This document shows positions 30,165-37,252 of a stretch of DNA of 64,000 bases, piece after piece; position 1 is the stretch's first letter; each line of letters begins with the position of its first letter. Origin of the DNA: a virus; IMG/VR virus record IMGVR_UViG_3300010430_000003, positions 126,001 through 190,000 of that record. One strand, 5' to 3'. The translations under genes were made by a program, and so were the position numbers. The notes under the pieces are model-generated. The model made no database searches and was not told where the DNA came from. It was given only the letters and a program-made list of their open reading frames with translations.

Positions 30165-30535
30165 TATACTTCCGTAAGATTGCACATAATATCTTCTGCG
30201 AATCGCTTGTTGGAAATTACACTACAAATTTCAGTAATCTCATCACAAAAAACATCAAAAGCCTCTTCTCCTTCTTCCCAAAGATTGAGGAGAAGTTGGC
30301 TTGCTTCATTCCCAACAGATCGTGTGGGCCAAGCAATATCGTATGCTTCTAGGTGATCATGACCTTCATTCGCCGCATCAACAATAATTCGAGCAATGAG
30401 TTTAACATCGTCGAGCGATTTAATTCCAAATTCAAACGCTTCTACAGAACTTTTGTCTTGAATAGAATACGTTCCAAACTCCATATAAATGGGGAAAATA
30501 TAATCAAGATATTCTTGTGTAGTTTTGATTTTCAC
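30164..30535 (-). CDS. Acidic hypothetical protein
   Basis: 123 aa, all-helical appearance, D-A-A-N-E-G-H-D-H-L-E near 53 and L-W-E-E-G-E-E-A-F near 86. Not recognised; overlaps a mini-gene by 32 nt at its start. Confidence 0.65.
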   Translation of the reverse strand: MKIKTTQEYLDYIFPIYMEFGTYSIQDKSSVEAFEFGIKSLDDVKLIARIIVDAANEGHDHLEAYDIAWPTRSVGNEASQLLLNLWEEGEEAFDVFCDEITEICSVISNKRFAEDIMCNLTEV

Positions 30536-30716
30536 TTATTATTCCTCGCAGTTTCGTTTTGAGAAAATTAATCCAATTTGAATGCCAATTAATAGTTTCT
30601 ATTGCTTGATAATATTCCCATGCGCAATAACGCCGAGATTTCAGGTCAATATCATAATACTCTCCATCTCTAAAAAGCATAATAGCAATATATTGATTAA
30701 TCATGGTGTCATTCAT
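30504..30716 (-). CDS. MNIN-family mini-protein
   Basis: 70 aa, M-N-D-T-M-I-N-Q-Y-I-A-I-M-L-F; C-block S-N-W-I-N-F-L-K-T-K-L-R. W-E-Y-Y-Q-A-I in the middle. Confidence 0.73.
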   Translation of the reverse strand: MNDTMINQYIAIMLFRDGEYYDIDLKSRRYCAWEYYQAIETINWHSNWINFLKTKLRGIISENQNYTRIS

Positions 30717-30717
30717 G

Positions 30718-31107
30718 CTAACTTGCTGATTCTAATGCCCAATAAACACACCGCCATAAATCTTCAACCCATTCTCGCTCATCTGCAGAAATGGCTTCAT
30801 TGTCAGGATCAATTGCCATTCGGAACCATTCGGGTTCAATATCTCCCCAACCTCTTTCTTCGAGCGTTTCATAAAAGGTTTGCAAGAAGATGTTTGTCTT
30901 TTCATTCATGTCAGGCTTAGGAACATACATCACCCATCGCTCTTTGGCAAAGAAAGCGAGTTTATCATTATCATTTCTTTTGCAATTAAAACCATTGGTT
31001 TCATGAACTTTTGTAAATTCAATTAACATTGAACCTGATTCACCTTCATCAAGGGCAATAGAGAAAACATCACCAACTTCGAGATTTTCAAACTTTACTT
31101 TTTCCAT
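30718..31107 (-). CDS. Acidic hypothetical protein
   Basis: 129 aa from ATG 31107 (AAAAAGG lies 6 nt upstream; ATG 31113 is an alternative). Beta-rich N-half (F-E-N-L-E-V-G-D-V-F-S), helical C-half ending E-R-E-W-V-E-D-L-W-R-C-V-Y, the motif also found as a free peptide at 30.1 kb. First gene after the tRNA locus. Confidence 0.65.
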   Translation of the reverse strand: MEKVKFENLEVGDVFSIALDEGESGSMLIEFTKVHETNGFNCKRNDNDKLAFFAKERWVMYVPKPDMNEKTNIFLQTFYETLEERGWGDIEPEWFRMAIDPDNEAISADEREWVEDLWRCVYWALESAS

Positions 31108-31174
31108 TATCATCCTTTTTCATAAGATTTAAAATTACTTCTTCTTTTTTCATTTTAAAGCTCGCAAAGATTGG

Positions 31175-31245
31175 ATATCAACTGAGGGTTTCGAACCTTC
31201 ATCCTCCCCATCACAGGGCACTTTACCACTTAAGTTAAGTTGATA
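31175..31245 (-). tRNA. tRNA-like gene, possibly degenerate tRNA-His
   Basis: 71 nt: perfect acceptor TATCAAC/GTTGATA, D-stem ACTT/AAGT with AAGTGGTA loop, T-arm GAAGG TTCGAAA CCCTC with one mismatch. The anticodon stem is poor; with loop CTGTGAT the anticodon would be GTG (His), but only two or three stem pairs form. Lies just downstream of a strong hairpin. Confidence 0.55.
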
Positions 31246-31248
31246 GAC

Positions 31249-31282
31249 GGCAGGCAATCTTGTATCCTAGACAACGCCTGCC
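31249..31282 (-). other. Strong hairpin between tRNA-like genes
   Basis: GGCAGGC/GCCTGCC (7 bp) with an inner TTGT/ACAA helix, 3 nt upstream of the tRNA at 31245. Likely a processing or stabilising structure. Confidence 0.5.
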
Positions 31283-31289
31283 TAAGTTT

Positions 31290-31449
31290 AGTGTCTTTCA
31301 GCACTTCGCCACGTTTAAGTTGCATCATTAGATTAAAATCGTGCGTCCTTCCTTTAGACGACAGGAACATAAGAAAGAAAGTTCCCGGTGGGATTCGAAC
31401 CCACATACATTGATTATTTTGATGAAACATTTGATGCGAAGATAACACT
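31290..31449 (-). tRNA. Permuted tRNA-like gene B
   Basis: Reading the minus strand, the 3' half comes first: T-arm GTGGG TTCGAAT CCCAC (31404-31388) and acceptor CGGGAAC (31387-31381). A 12-nt linker follows, then the 5' half: acceptor GTTCCTG (31368-31362), TC, and D-arm GTC TAAAGGAAG GAC. The acceptor strands pair over all 7 positions. Flanks are complementary: AGTGT/ACACT, CTTCGC/GCGAAG and GCATCA/TGATGC would bring the broken anticodon ends together. The anticodon is not certain. Confidence 0.6.
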
Positions 31450-31454
31450 TGGTT

Positions 31455-31595
31455 GCTCAATTTTGGAGTAAGAATTTCATGTTAATAAAGAACTGACTGC
31501 TGCCTCTACCAATTGGGCTACCCGCCCCCAATTTATGGGCGGAGATGGATTCGAACCACCACTGACACAATCTTTAGTTGACAAGAAACTTGAGC
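31455..31595 (-). tRNA. Permuted tRNA-like gene A
   Basis: Same layout as B. T-arm GGTGG TTCGAAT CCATC (31560-31544) and acceptor TCCGCCC (31543-31537), a 9-nt linker, then acceptor GGGCGGG (31527-31521), TA, and D-arm GCC CAATTGGTAGA GGC. Acceptor strands pair 7 of 7 with one G-U. Leader and trailer segments pair as GCTCAA/TTGAGC, GTTTC/GAAAT and TAAAG/CTTTA, in antiparallel order. GCAGT and ATTGT could form the anticodon stem. Anticodon not assigned. Confidence 0.6.
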
Positions 31596-31601
31596 TTGCT
31601 A

Positions 31602-31637
31602 TGTGCCTGCACCGATCTTTCGGTGGTCTTAGGCACA
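31602..31637 (-). terminator. Hairpin after DUF7873 gene
   Basis: TGTGCC/GGCACA outer stem with a tight inner ACCGA-AAGA-TCGGT hairpin, starting 7 nt after the stop codon. May end or process the upstream message before the tRNA locus; no U-run follows. Confidence 0.45.
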
Positions 31638-31643
31638 CTCCAT

Positions 31644-32384
31644 TTATTGTCCGAAGACAAAGTTGAAAAGTTTATCACCAATCTTCTTGGTTTCCACTTC
31701 TGTTTCATTTGCATTGCAGCGAGCTTCTTTAACTGCAATTCGCAGTTTTGCAATCTTTTCAGTCCATGCTCGCTTTTGATTTTGTGTAATCCCTCCATGT
31801 TGCTGAATGGCAGTCCATACACCTTGGATCACATCTTCAGTGATAAGTTGTGTTTGCGCCGGATGTTCGGGAGTTGCATCGTAAAGGACAATTGCTCTCT
31901 GTACCTTTTTGGTGGAGTTTCGATGTTCCGGGTTGGAAACAAAGATCTTTTCATTGCTTGAGGATGGTGTCCATTCTCGATCTGTTCCCAACACAGGTGC
32001 GTGTCGAACAAATGTTTCAAGGTCTTCAAATTGCTTCTCAAGGAATAGCAATAGAGATACAGGACAATCGTGTACCAACGTCTCGCCTTCTACAACGATA
32101 TCAGAAGAAGCCTTTACGTTACCATAGTCCTTAGACGCTGTGAGGTCAATAAGGCGCACTGTTGCCTCTTGAAAGTCTTCTACGGCGTCTTGCACCGTCA
32201 TTTGAACCCTTGCTACTTCATCTGGCAATTGTTCGCCTTCTTCGTCCTTTGGTTCATATTTCCGAACCATGCCAGTGAACAGGGCTTCCTTTTGGAGTTT
32301 CTTATACAGTTCAGTCCTTGTCCTTTCAAGGCGTTTCTTTTCTGAACTTTCGACGGCTACAATTTGATGCAGTTTGCTTGACAT
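31644..32384 (-). CDS. DUF7873-family protein
   Basis: 246 aa, matching from memory a family of unknown function seen in actinobacteria and phages. Characteristic segments: N-terminal K-L-H-Q-I-V-A-V-E, P-K-D-E-E-G-E-Q-L-P near 45-55, V-V-V-E-G-E-T-L, L-L-F-L-E-K-Q near 112, and the C-terminal E-A-R-C-N-A-N-E-T-E-V. Full length and intact. It has its own promoter (32437-32464), a 40-nt leader and a GAGAGG ribosome site, and is followed by the tRNA locus. Function unknown. Confidence 0.85.
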   Translation of the reverse strand: MSSKLHQIVAVESSEKKRLERTRTELYKKLQKEALFTGMVRKYEPKDEEGEQLPDEVARVQMTVQDAVEDFQEATVRLIDLTASKDYGNVKASSDIVVEGETLVHDCPVSLLLFLEKQFEDLETFVRHAPVLGTDREWTPSSSNEKIFVSNPEHRNSTKKVQRAIVLYDATPEHPAQTQLITEDVIQGVWTAIQQHGGITQNQKRAWTEKIAKLRIAVKEARCNANETEVETKKIGDKLFNFVFGQ

Positions 32385-32436
32385 TTCAAACCTCTCTTGT
32401 TTTGATAAGTTTCAGTTTCATAATCTTGATAATAAA

Positions 32437-32464
32437 ATTATATTATTTTTTGAGCAAATTTCAA
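32437..32464 (-). promoter_or_regulatory. Sigma-70-type promoter
   Basis: Minus strand TTGAAA (32464-32459), 16-nt spacer, TATAAT (32442-32437), driving the DUF7873 gene and probably the tRNA locus. Confidence 0.75.
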
Positions 32465-32474
32465 TGACAATATA

Positions 32475-32735
32475 TTAATATCTTCTATTGGCATTGGCAA
32501 TAATGATAGGACATGAGATCATTTCTGAATATGAAGAGGACTTGAAAAAAATTAGGTGATAATACCAGAAAATATCTCTTTTTTGAAATTTAGCCCAACC
32601 AGTTAAATTTCTTAATAAGAAGAAGTCATGATTTAAAGGTCGCAAACAAAAAATACTATAAATACTATATGATGATAAAACGGTGTTTTGCAATACACAA
32701 TGAGCAATATATTTATTCACATAATGGTTATTCAT
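32475..32735 (-). CDS. MNIN-family mini-protein
   Basis: 86 aa, M-N-N-H-Y-V-N-K-Y-I-A-H-C-V-L. Phe/Tyr-rich; L-T-G-W-A-K-F-Q-K-R in the middle. Overlaps the upstream member by 8 nt. Confidence 0.68.
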   Translation of the reverse strand: MNNHYVNKYIAHCVLQNTVLSSYSIYSIFCLRPLNHDFFLLRNLTGWAKFQKRDIFWYYHLIFFKSSSYSEMISCPIIIANANRRY

Positions 32736-32955
32736 AATTAACAGTTTTTATTTCACCATCCTTTGTGTCAAGCCAGTCCCACAGTCGATCATCACCACGC
32801 ATTATTACCAAATACGGATCAATCCAACCACATGTTAATTCTCCATATGTTCTAGCAACACAATAAGAATGAGTGTATTCCATGATTTTAAAAGTAAACA
32901 TGGAACGAATCATTCTTGTAAGAAACATTTTATATATTTCTTTATTTAAGTTCAT
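32728..32955 (-). CDS. MNIN-family mini-protein
   Basis: 75 aa, M-N-L-N-K-E-I-Y-K-M-F-L; C-block C-G-W-I-D-P-Y-L-V-I-M-R. First gene after the 32975 promoter, 19 nt from the -10 box, so a short leader. Confidence 0.75.
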   Translation of the reverse strand: MNLNKEIYKMFLTRMIRSMFTFKIMEYTHSYCVARTYGELTCGWIDPYLVIMRGDDRLWDWLDTKDGEIKTVNYE

Positions 32956-32974
32956 GTCTTCATCTCTTAAATAA

Positions 32975-33002
32975 ATTATACTGTTTTCTGTACAGAATTC
33001 AA
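32975..33002 (-). promoter_or_regulatory. Sigma-70-type promoter
   Basis: Minus strand TTGAAT (33002-32997), 16-nt spacer, TATAAT (32980-32975). The spacer begins TCTGTACAGA, palindromic, like the CTGCACAGA in the 28041 promoter, a possible shared operator. Confidence 0.75.
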
Positions 33003-33217
33003 GAACAGTATTTTATCAAACGGTGTAATGTATCGTCTTTAATAATTCTCGCCCACTCGTTTTGGTCTTTAATGTGAATTGAGGCGAACTTAAATCTTGT
33101 GTAAGGTCTTACCTTATCACTTTCGAGATGGGAGAAAATTCCGTAGAACTGGAAGACTTCGGAATAATAAAAATCTGCAAGAATATATCCTCTTGCTATT
33201 TGATTGACATTCATCAT
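32999..33217 (-). CDS. MNIN-family mini-protein
   Basis: 72 aa, M-M-N-V-N-Q-I-A-R-G-Y-I-L. C-part N-E-W-A-R-I-I-K-D-D. ATGA overlap with the upstream gene; its end overlaps the -35 box of the promoter at 32975. Confidence 0.72.
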   Translation of the reverse strand: MMNVNQIARGYILADFYYSEVFQFYGIFSHLESDKVRPYTRFKFASIHIKDQNEWARIIKDDTLHRLIKYCS

Positions 33218-33420
33218 CTTCTCTTTACAATGGTGAGGTCTTTCGAATCAAAGAAAGGTATGGTTCCATATAATCTTTTAATCATTTCTTCATAATCTAC
33301 ACTGCGAACTGAAAAGGAAATTCTATCACAGTTTAGATGATTTGTAAAACTATATAAAATTTGAGGTTCTGCCATAAGAATAAATCTGGCGATTTGCACG
33401 TTAATTTTAACAGCATTCAT
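33214..33420 (-). CDS. MNIN-family mini-protein
   Basis: 68 aa, M-N-A-V-K-I-N-V-Q-I-A-R-F-I-L. Y-E-E-M-I-K-R-L-Y-G replaces the tryptophan block. ATGA overlaps on both sides. Confidence 0.7.
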   Translation of the reverse strand: MNAVKINVQIARFILMAEPQILYSFTNHLNCDRISFSVRSVDYEEMIKRLYGTIPFFDSKDLTIVKRR

Positions 33421-33854
33421 ACTTTAATCTTTTCTGCTGCTCTATGAATTCTCTCCTCAAGATGATCATGGTCTTCATCTAAATCAAGAATAATTCCTTC
33501 TAATTCCTTCTTCTTTGTTCTCAACCTCTTTATTTCTTTTGCCCTTCGATCAAGAAGAATTGTGCGATACCACATATCCCTTTTTGGAACATAAACTTCT
33601 TTTTCTTCACCATCAATGAATCTTATTGTATGGGTATGAGGAATGACTTCTTCGATTTTTTCCCATTTGTAATAATTACATGTTTTTTGTTTCTTTGTTT
33701 GCTGAATATCCCAAACAGGCGAATCATGATCAAGATCAGCTATAGCAACTTCCATATCTTTTTGCCAAAGATATTCAATTATGGAGTAATTGAATAAAAT
33801 AGATAATCCAAGCGCAGCGGCGAAAACTGCAATTATGGCTATAATGAATAACAT
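33417..33854 (-). CDS. Membrane-anchored coiled-coil protein
   Basis: 145 aa. N-terminal membrane helix (about 2-25), periplasm- or cytosol-facing middle, and a strong coiled coil at about 100-142 (R-L-R-T-K-K-K-E-L-E). Resembles Rz-type or spanin-like layout only superficially; no function assigned. Confidence 0.65.
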   Translation of the reverse strand: MLFIIAIIAVFAAALGLSILFNYSIIEYLWQKDMEVAIADLDHDSPVWDIQQTKKQKTCNYYKWEKIEEVIPHTHTIRFIDGEEKEVYVPKRDMWYRTILLDRRAKEIKRLRTKKKELEGIILDLDEDHDHLEERIHRAAEKIKV

Positions 33855-33862
33855 TTATACCC

Positions 33863-34282
33863 TTAATGGTTTGGGAAATCATTTAAATTGAAATCTTTAA
33901 AATCAACTAAATCTAAAGAAGAAATAGACACTTTTTTATTCAATGGTTTTCTCATTCGATTTCCACGTTTATCATATAAAACACGAACTTCCACAATTTG
34001 TTCTTTATCATTTGTACAGGTATACCACCAATGCTGATTTTGTCTTACATAAGCTTCCCCAAACCATCTTGCTTTATGGTTACTTCTAACCTCTTGACCC
34101 CACACTAAAGGTTTGTGTGGAATCCTTTTCAGAGAGGAAACAGCATAACTTAATTCAGATTCTATATCATGTGATATGAGAGTGTATTGGAATTCGCATG
34201 ACCGATTATTTGAAACCCACCTTTCTCCAAGAAATCCTCTTTCATACATTAAAAATGTATACGCAACCTTTTTATTAATCAT
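33863..34282 (-). CDS. Hypothetical protein with MNIN-like head
   Basis: 139 aa, M-I-N-K-K-V-A-Y-T-F-L-M-Y. The first half looks like a family member (head, E-L-S-Y-A-V-S-S-L-K-R), followed by a 60-residue basic domain (R-W-F-G-E-A-Y-V, H-W-W-Y). ATGA overlap upstream. Confidence 0.6.
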   Translation of the reverse strand: MINKKVAYTFLMYERGFLGERWVSNNRSCEFQYTLISHDIESELSYAVSSLKRIPHKPLVWGQEVRSNHKARWFGEAYVRQNQHWWYTCTNDKEQIVEVRVLYDKRGNRMRKPLNKKVSISSLDLVDFKDFNLNDFPNH

Positions 34283-34473
34283 TTAAATTTAATCAATTTT
34301 GAAGAACTGTGTGTTAAAAATGTATGTACATTTTTATACATAATGTCAGACATATACTTACGAGTAAGAGTTGTATGACTAATTGTCAATCTACCGGGAC
34401 TTGGAGTTGACGACCAAATATATTCCCACTCTGATGAGATCATCATGAAAGCCACTTGAAAATTAATTTTCAT
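34279..34473 (-). CDS. MNIN-family mini-protein
   Basis: 64 aa, M-K-I-N-F-Q-V-A-F-M-M-I. Thr/Ser-rich middle, basic end. Overlaps its upstream neighbour by 11 nt. Confidence 0.68.
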   Translation of the reverse strand: MKINFQVAFMMISSEWEYIWSSTPSPGRLTISHTTLTRKYMSDIMYKNVHTFLTHSSSKLIKFK

Positions 34474-34672
34474 TTTGAGTCAATCTCAAATTATTTGTAT
34501 ATTCTTGCATAAAATGCATCATATATATCTCGAAAAAGGTAGAGGAATGATTAGTGTAGAGAAAAGAAATAGAGTGCTCCAAAAAGAGCTTTGAACCAGC
34601 CATCGCTACATTATGATGATTCGAATGAAATGTTATAGAATACATTACTTTTATTCGAATTATCTTATTCAT
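34463..34672 (-). CDS. MNIN-family mini-protein, weak match
   Basis: 69 aa, M-N-K-I-I-R-I-K-V-M-Y-S-I-T-F. Histidine-rich (F-H-S-N-H-H-N-V). End F-M-Q-E-Y-T-N-N-L-R fits the second block. Confidence 0.6.
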   Translation of the reverse strand: MNKIIRIKVMYSITFHSNHHNVAMAGSKLFLEHSISFLYTNHSSTFFEIYMMHFMQEYTNNLRLTQNEN

Positions 34673-34678
34673 CTGAAT

Positions 34679-35746
34679 TCACACCCACGCAGAGGTATAT
34701 AGAGAACTTGCATAGCCTCTTCGTGTGAAGGTAACCTTTACACCCTCTTCAGAAAGATAGGTATATGTGTATTTGTCATCATTGATATCAGAAAGATTGG
34801 AAGGATATAGAATGACTGACTCACTGTGACCCCAATAACCTTCTCGAACATCTTCAGCTTTTTCATTCCATTGAAGAAAGATATCTATCTCTCCATTAAA
34901 AATATCTCCGTAATGTGATGTCTCACGGTAAACTCGCCCGTCTTTCTCAGCAAGAATTTTGTAACTATATTCTTGATTGCCAAAGGAAACGTTCAACATG
35001 TCCAAAACTTCTTTGGCAGTTTCATTATATCGGTTCATTTCTTCAACCATTGCTTGAAGCATATCAAAGTTGAATTTCCCGTTAATTTTTGCAAGGCGAA
35101 GAATTGATTTAATTTCATTCTTATCATTAAGGCGTTCATTGCAATATTCGAGAATCGCATCTTCTTCCAAACCTTTATAGTCAAGGTTATAAAACAAGCG
35201 ACCGGGGCGATTATTCATATTTTTATCAATGCCCCATTTATCATTGGCAGTCAAAAGAAACAGTCTTTTTCCTGTGAAAACTCCATCAAGAAGAGTTAGC
35301 ATTGCTTCCTGTTCTTCCTTGTTATAAACCTTTTCAAATTCATCAAATAGAACAACAGCAGGTTCATCAATTGACGCAATGAAAGAGTTAAAGATCTCTC
35401 CGTGAAGAGCACCATTAACAACAATTGTTGATACCCCTTCTTGAGCCAATGCCACACTAATTTTCTTGGCAAGGAGGCTTTTGCCAGATCCCTTTTCACC
35501 AACCATTAATACTCCTGTACTTTCTGTACGAGAGTTAAATGTATTGATAATTCTGTCAGAGCGATCACAAATATTGCCATAAAACTTTTCAGGGAGTATG
35601 AAATCACTCATCTCTTCCAGATAGTATTCACCTGAAATTGGATTAAACTTAACTAGATAGTTCCCGACGGGCAGCTTCTTGCGGATATCAATTGCACTAT
35701 CAGGAGTTACTATAAAAGTGTTACCATTCTTGATGTAATTTGTCAT
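34679..35746 (-). CDS. AAA+ ATPase
   Basis: 355 aa P-loop ATPase. Walker A G-E-K-G-S-G-K-S (83-90), Walker B V-V-L-F-D-E-F (131-137), sensor-1 T-A-N-D (166-169), arginine fingers in N-N-R-P-G-R (178-183). Layout is that of small unfoldase or remodelling ATPases. The C-terminal about 130 residues are a phage-specific domain. ATG 35746 has AAGGA upstream. Paired with the 130-aa gene just before it, probably one two-gene operon from the 36173 promoter. Substrate unknown. Confidence 0.88.
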   Translation of the reverse strand: MTNYIKNGNTFIVTPDSAIDIRKKLPVGNYLVKFNPISGEYYLEEMSDFILPEKFYGNICDRSDRIINTFNSRTESTGVLMVGEKGSGKSLLAKKISVALAQEGVSTIVVNGALHGEIFNSFIASIDEPAVVLFDEFEKVYNKEEQEAMLTLLDGVFTGKRLFLLTANDKWGIDKNMNNRPGRLFYNLDYKGLEEDAILEYCNERLNDKNEIKSILRLAKINGKFNFDMLQAMVEEMNRYNETAKEVLDMLNVSFGNQEYSYKILAEKDGRVYRETSHYGDIFNGEIDIFLQWNEKAEDVREGYWGHSESVILYPSNLSDINDDKYTYTYLSEEGVKVTFTRRGYASSLYTSAWV

Positions 35747-35759
35747 TGTTTGTCCTTTT

Positions 35760-36152
35760 TTATAAACAATATACTTGTGATTCTTGGTTAGAAGCTGTTG
35801 AGTCAAAAATGAATGTCTCGCCATTATCCCAACGAGTATCTCTCAAATACCGATCCACTTCTTCATCAATAAGCAAATCGTTAGGCACAACAGAGAGGTA
35901 TTTTGCGATATCCACAACCTCTTTATTCTTTAAGGCTCCTTCCTCAATTTTCTCTAATCCATTATAGGACCAATGATTTTGATGTAAAAGATAGTGTGTT
36001 GGAATCATCGCGTTGATTAATTCACAAAGCTTAACTTTATTGCTTGTTAGGGCACTATTGCCATTATTAGAAGCATATTGAATGCTCCGAAGAATTCCAT
36101 TCCAAGTATAATAAAAATCATTGTCGCCGGTTACGATTGCAAGCTTTTTCAT
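35760..36152 (-). CDS. Hypothetical protein, partner of AAA+ ATPase
   Basis: 130 aa, AAGGAGATAT before the ATG. Starts K-K-L-A-I-V-T-G-D-N-D-F-Y-Y, an alpha/beta opening with a D-N-D pattern. 13 nt before the ATPase gene. Not recognised. Confidence 0.68.
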   Translation of the reverse strand: MKKLAIVTGDNDFYYTWNGILRSIQYASNNGNSALTSNKVKLCELINAMIPTHYLLHQNHWSYNGLEKIEEGALKNKEVVDIAKYLSVVPNDLLIDEEVDRYLRDTRWDNGETFIFDSTASNQESQVYCL

Positions 36153-36172
36153 ATATCTCCTTTGTTGGAAAT

Positions 36173-36200
36173 ATTATATTAAAATTTGAACGAAAAACAA
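36173..36200 (-). promoter_or_regulatory. Sigma-70-type promoter
   Basis: Minus strand TTGTTT (36200-36195), 16-nt spacer, TATAAT (36178-36173); same -35 as the 2544 promoter. Drives the 130-aa gene and AAA+ ATPase. Confidence 0.75.
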
Positions 36201-36210
36201 CAAAACAATA

Positions 36211-36441
36211 TTAATGAAAAGCTTTATAAGAAAGCTCGCAGAAAAGACCTTTATGAGTACAATGATACATGGTGGGTTTTTTAAGTTTATTCATCATCTT
36301 TATTCTTGAAGATCTGTCACATAGATACTTGGAATGAATTTCAAATGAATGATGTTTGATCAATCCGAAGTGCGTGAAATGGTTCCAATCAAAATCGTCA
36401 TGCATGAAAAACCCTGCAATCATTAAATTAATGTAATTCAT
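36211..36441 (-). CDS. MNIN-family mini-protein
   Basis: 76 aa from ATG 36441: M-N-Y-I-N-L-M-I-A-G-F-F-M. D-F-D-W-N-H-F is also found in the third gene of this triplet (36628-36834). Cys- and His-containing end. Confidence 0.7.
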   Translation of the reverse strand: MNYINLMIAGFFMHDDFDWNHFTHFGLIKHHSFEIHSKYLCDRSSRIKMMNKLKKPTMYHCTHKGLFCELSYKAFH

Positions 36442-36631
36442 TATCAAACTGTCTCATTGCATGGATGCAAACTCTAATTGAACTGTGCAAATATCCCTCA
36501 TACCATTCAATAAATGTTGTATATCGATGATCTGATATACAAGAACCTTCTCTAGCAGAGTTGTTCTTAATATCAGGAAGTTCGTAATCTAATACAAAAC
36601 AATTGGAGACCAACAAGTTAATGTGATTCAT
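36428..36631 (-). CDS. MNIN-family mini-protein
   Basis: 67 aa, M-N-H-I-N-L-L-V-S-N-C-F-V. C-block I-E-W-Y-E-G-Y-L-H-S-S-I-R. Overlaps its neighbours by 14 and 4 nt. Confidence 0.74.
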   Translation of the reverse strand: MNHINLLVSNCFVLDYELPDIKNNSAREGSCISDHRYTTFIEWYEGYLHSSIRVCIHAMRQFDNELH

Positions 36632-36834
36632 AACCCTTTAAATAAAACTTCATGTTTTGGATATTTATCTTTTATAAAGGAATACATTGAGAACTTTTCA
36701 GGCATTAGATACAAGCTTTCTCTTTGAGAAAAAGGTATAACCTCCTTATTGACACGGAAGTGAATCCAATCAAAATCATAATTTATAAAATATATACTTA
36801 TCATTAAATTGATATTATCAATCTTGGCTTTCAT
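36628..36834 (-). CDS. MNIN-family mini-protein
   Basis: 68 aa from ATG 36834: M-K-A-K-I-D-N-I-N-L-M-I-S-I-Y-F. D-F-D-W-I-H-F-R pairs it with the 36211 gene. Starts 17 nt inside the upstream gene. Confidence 0.7.
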   Translation of the reverse strand: MKAKIDNINLMISIYFINYDFDWIHFRVNKEVIPFSQRESLYLMPEKFSMYSFIKDKYPKHEVLFKGL

Positions 36835-37141
36835 TGTCCCTCCATGGCAAAGGGTCAAATGTAGCCCAAGGTCTTTCCGCTTTAAGCAGCTCGTGAAGTT
36901 CTTCAGTATTTTGTTCAGCAATTTCCCTTGCCACCTTTAAGTCTTTTTCCAAGACCTTGATTCTGATTCCAGAAGATTGTTTATATTTGTTGTAATCATT
37001 TTCAATTTCATTGTGAACTCGAATCATTTCATGCCAATTAACGACGGCAGCAACAAAATGCCCTCTCAATTCATCCTCAGACATATTATTAGCATCATTT
37101 TGAGTTTCTTTTAATAACTTGTCATATTCTTCATCAGTCAT
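36818..37141 (-). CDS. Acidic coiled-coil protein
   Basis: 107 aa, long heptad helix (about 40-95), tail P-W-A-T-F-D-P-L-P-W. Not recognised. Confidence 0.65.
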   Translation of the reverse strand: MTDEEYDKLLKETQNDANNMSEDELRGHFVAAVVNWHEMIRVHNEIENDYNKYKQSSGIRIKVLEKDLKVAREIAEQNTEELHELLKAERPWATFDPLPWRDNESQD

Positions 37142-37210
37142 GCTTTTCTCTTAGTAAAATTCTTACTTTCATATACACAATTGCCATATTTAGAATAATC
37201 AAATGCCATT
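37139..37210 (-). CDS. 23-aa peptide
   Basis: M-A-F-D-Y-S-K-Y-G-N-C-V-Y-E-S-K, GAGG 9 nt upstream of the ATG, stop overlapping the next ATG (ATGA). Supported mainly by ribosome site and coupling. Confidence 0.4.
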
Positions 37211-37252
37211 CTAAACCACCTCAAATAACCGCAATTTGTTCGAATTGTTCTC

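Noticed and set aside
31290-31595. tmRNA, including the permuted two-piece type
   Set aside because: Two separate acceptor/T-arm/D-arm sets occur, and no tag-like reading frame ending in Ala-Ala is visible. Permuted tRNA-like genes fit better.
31290-31595. Group I intron in a tRNA anticodon loop
   Set aside because: Intervening segments are about 100 nt or less, too short, and no group I core elements (P3-P7) are seen.
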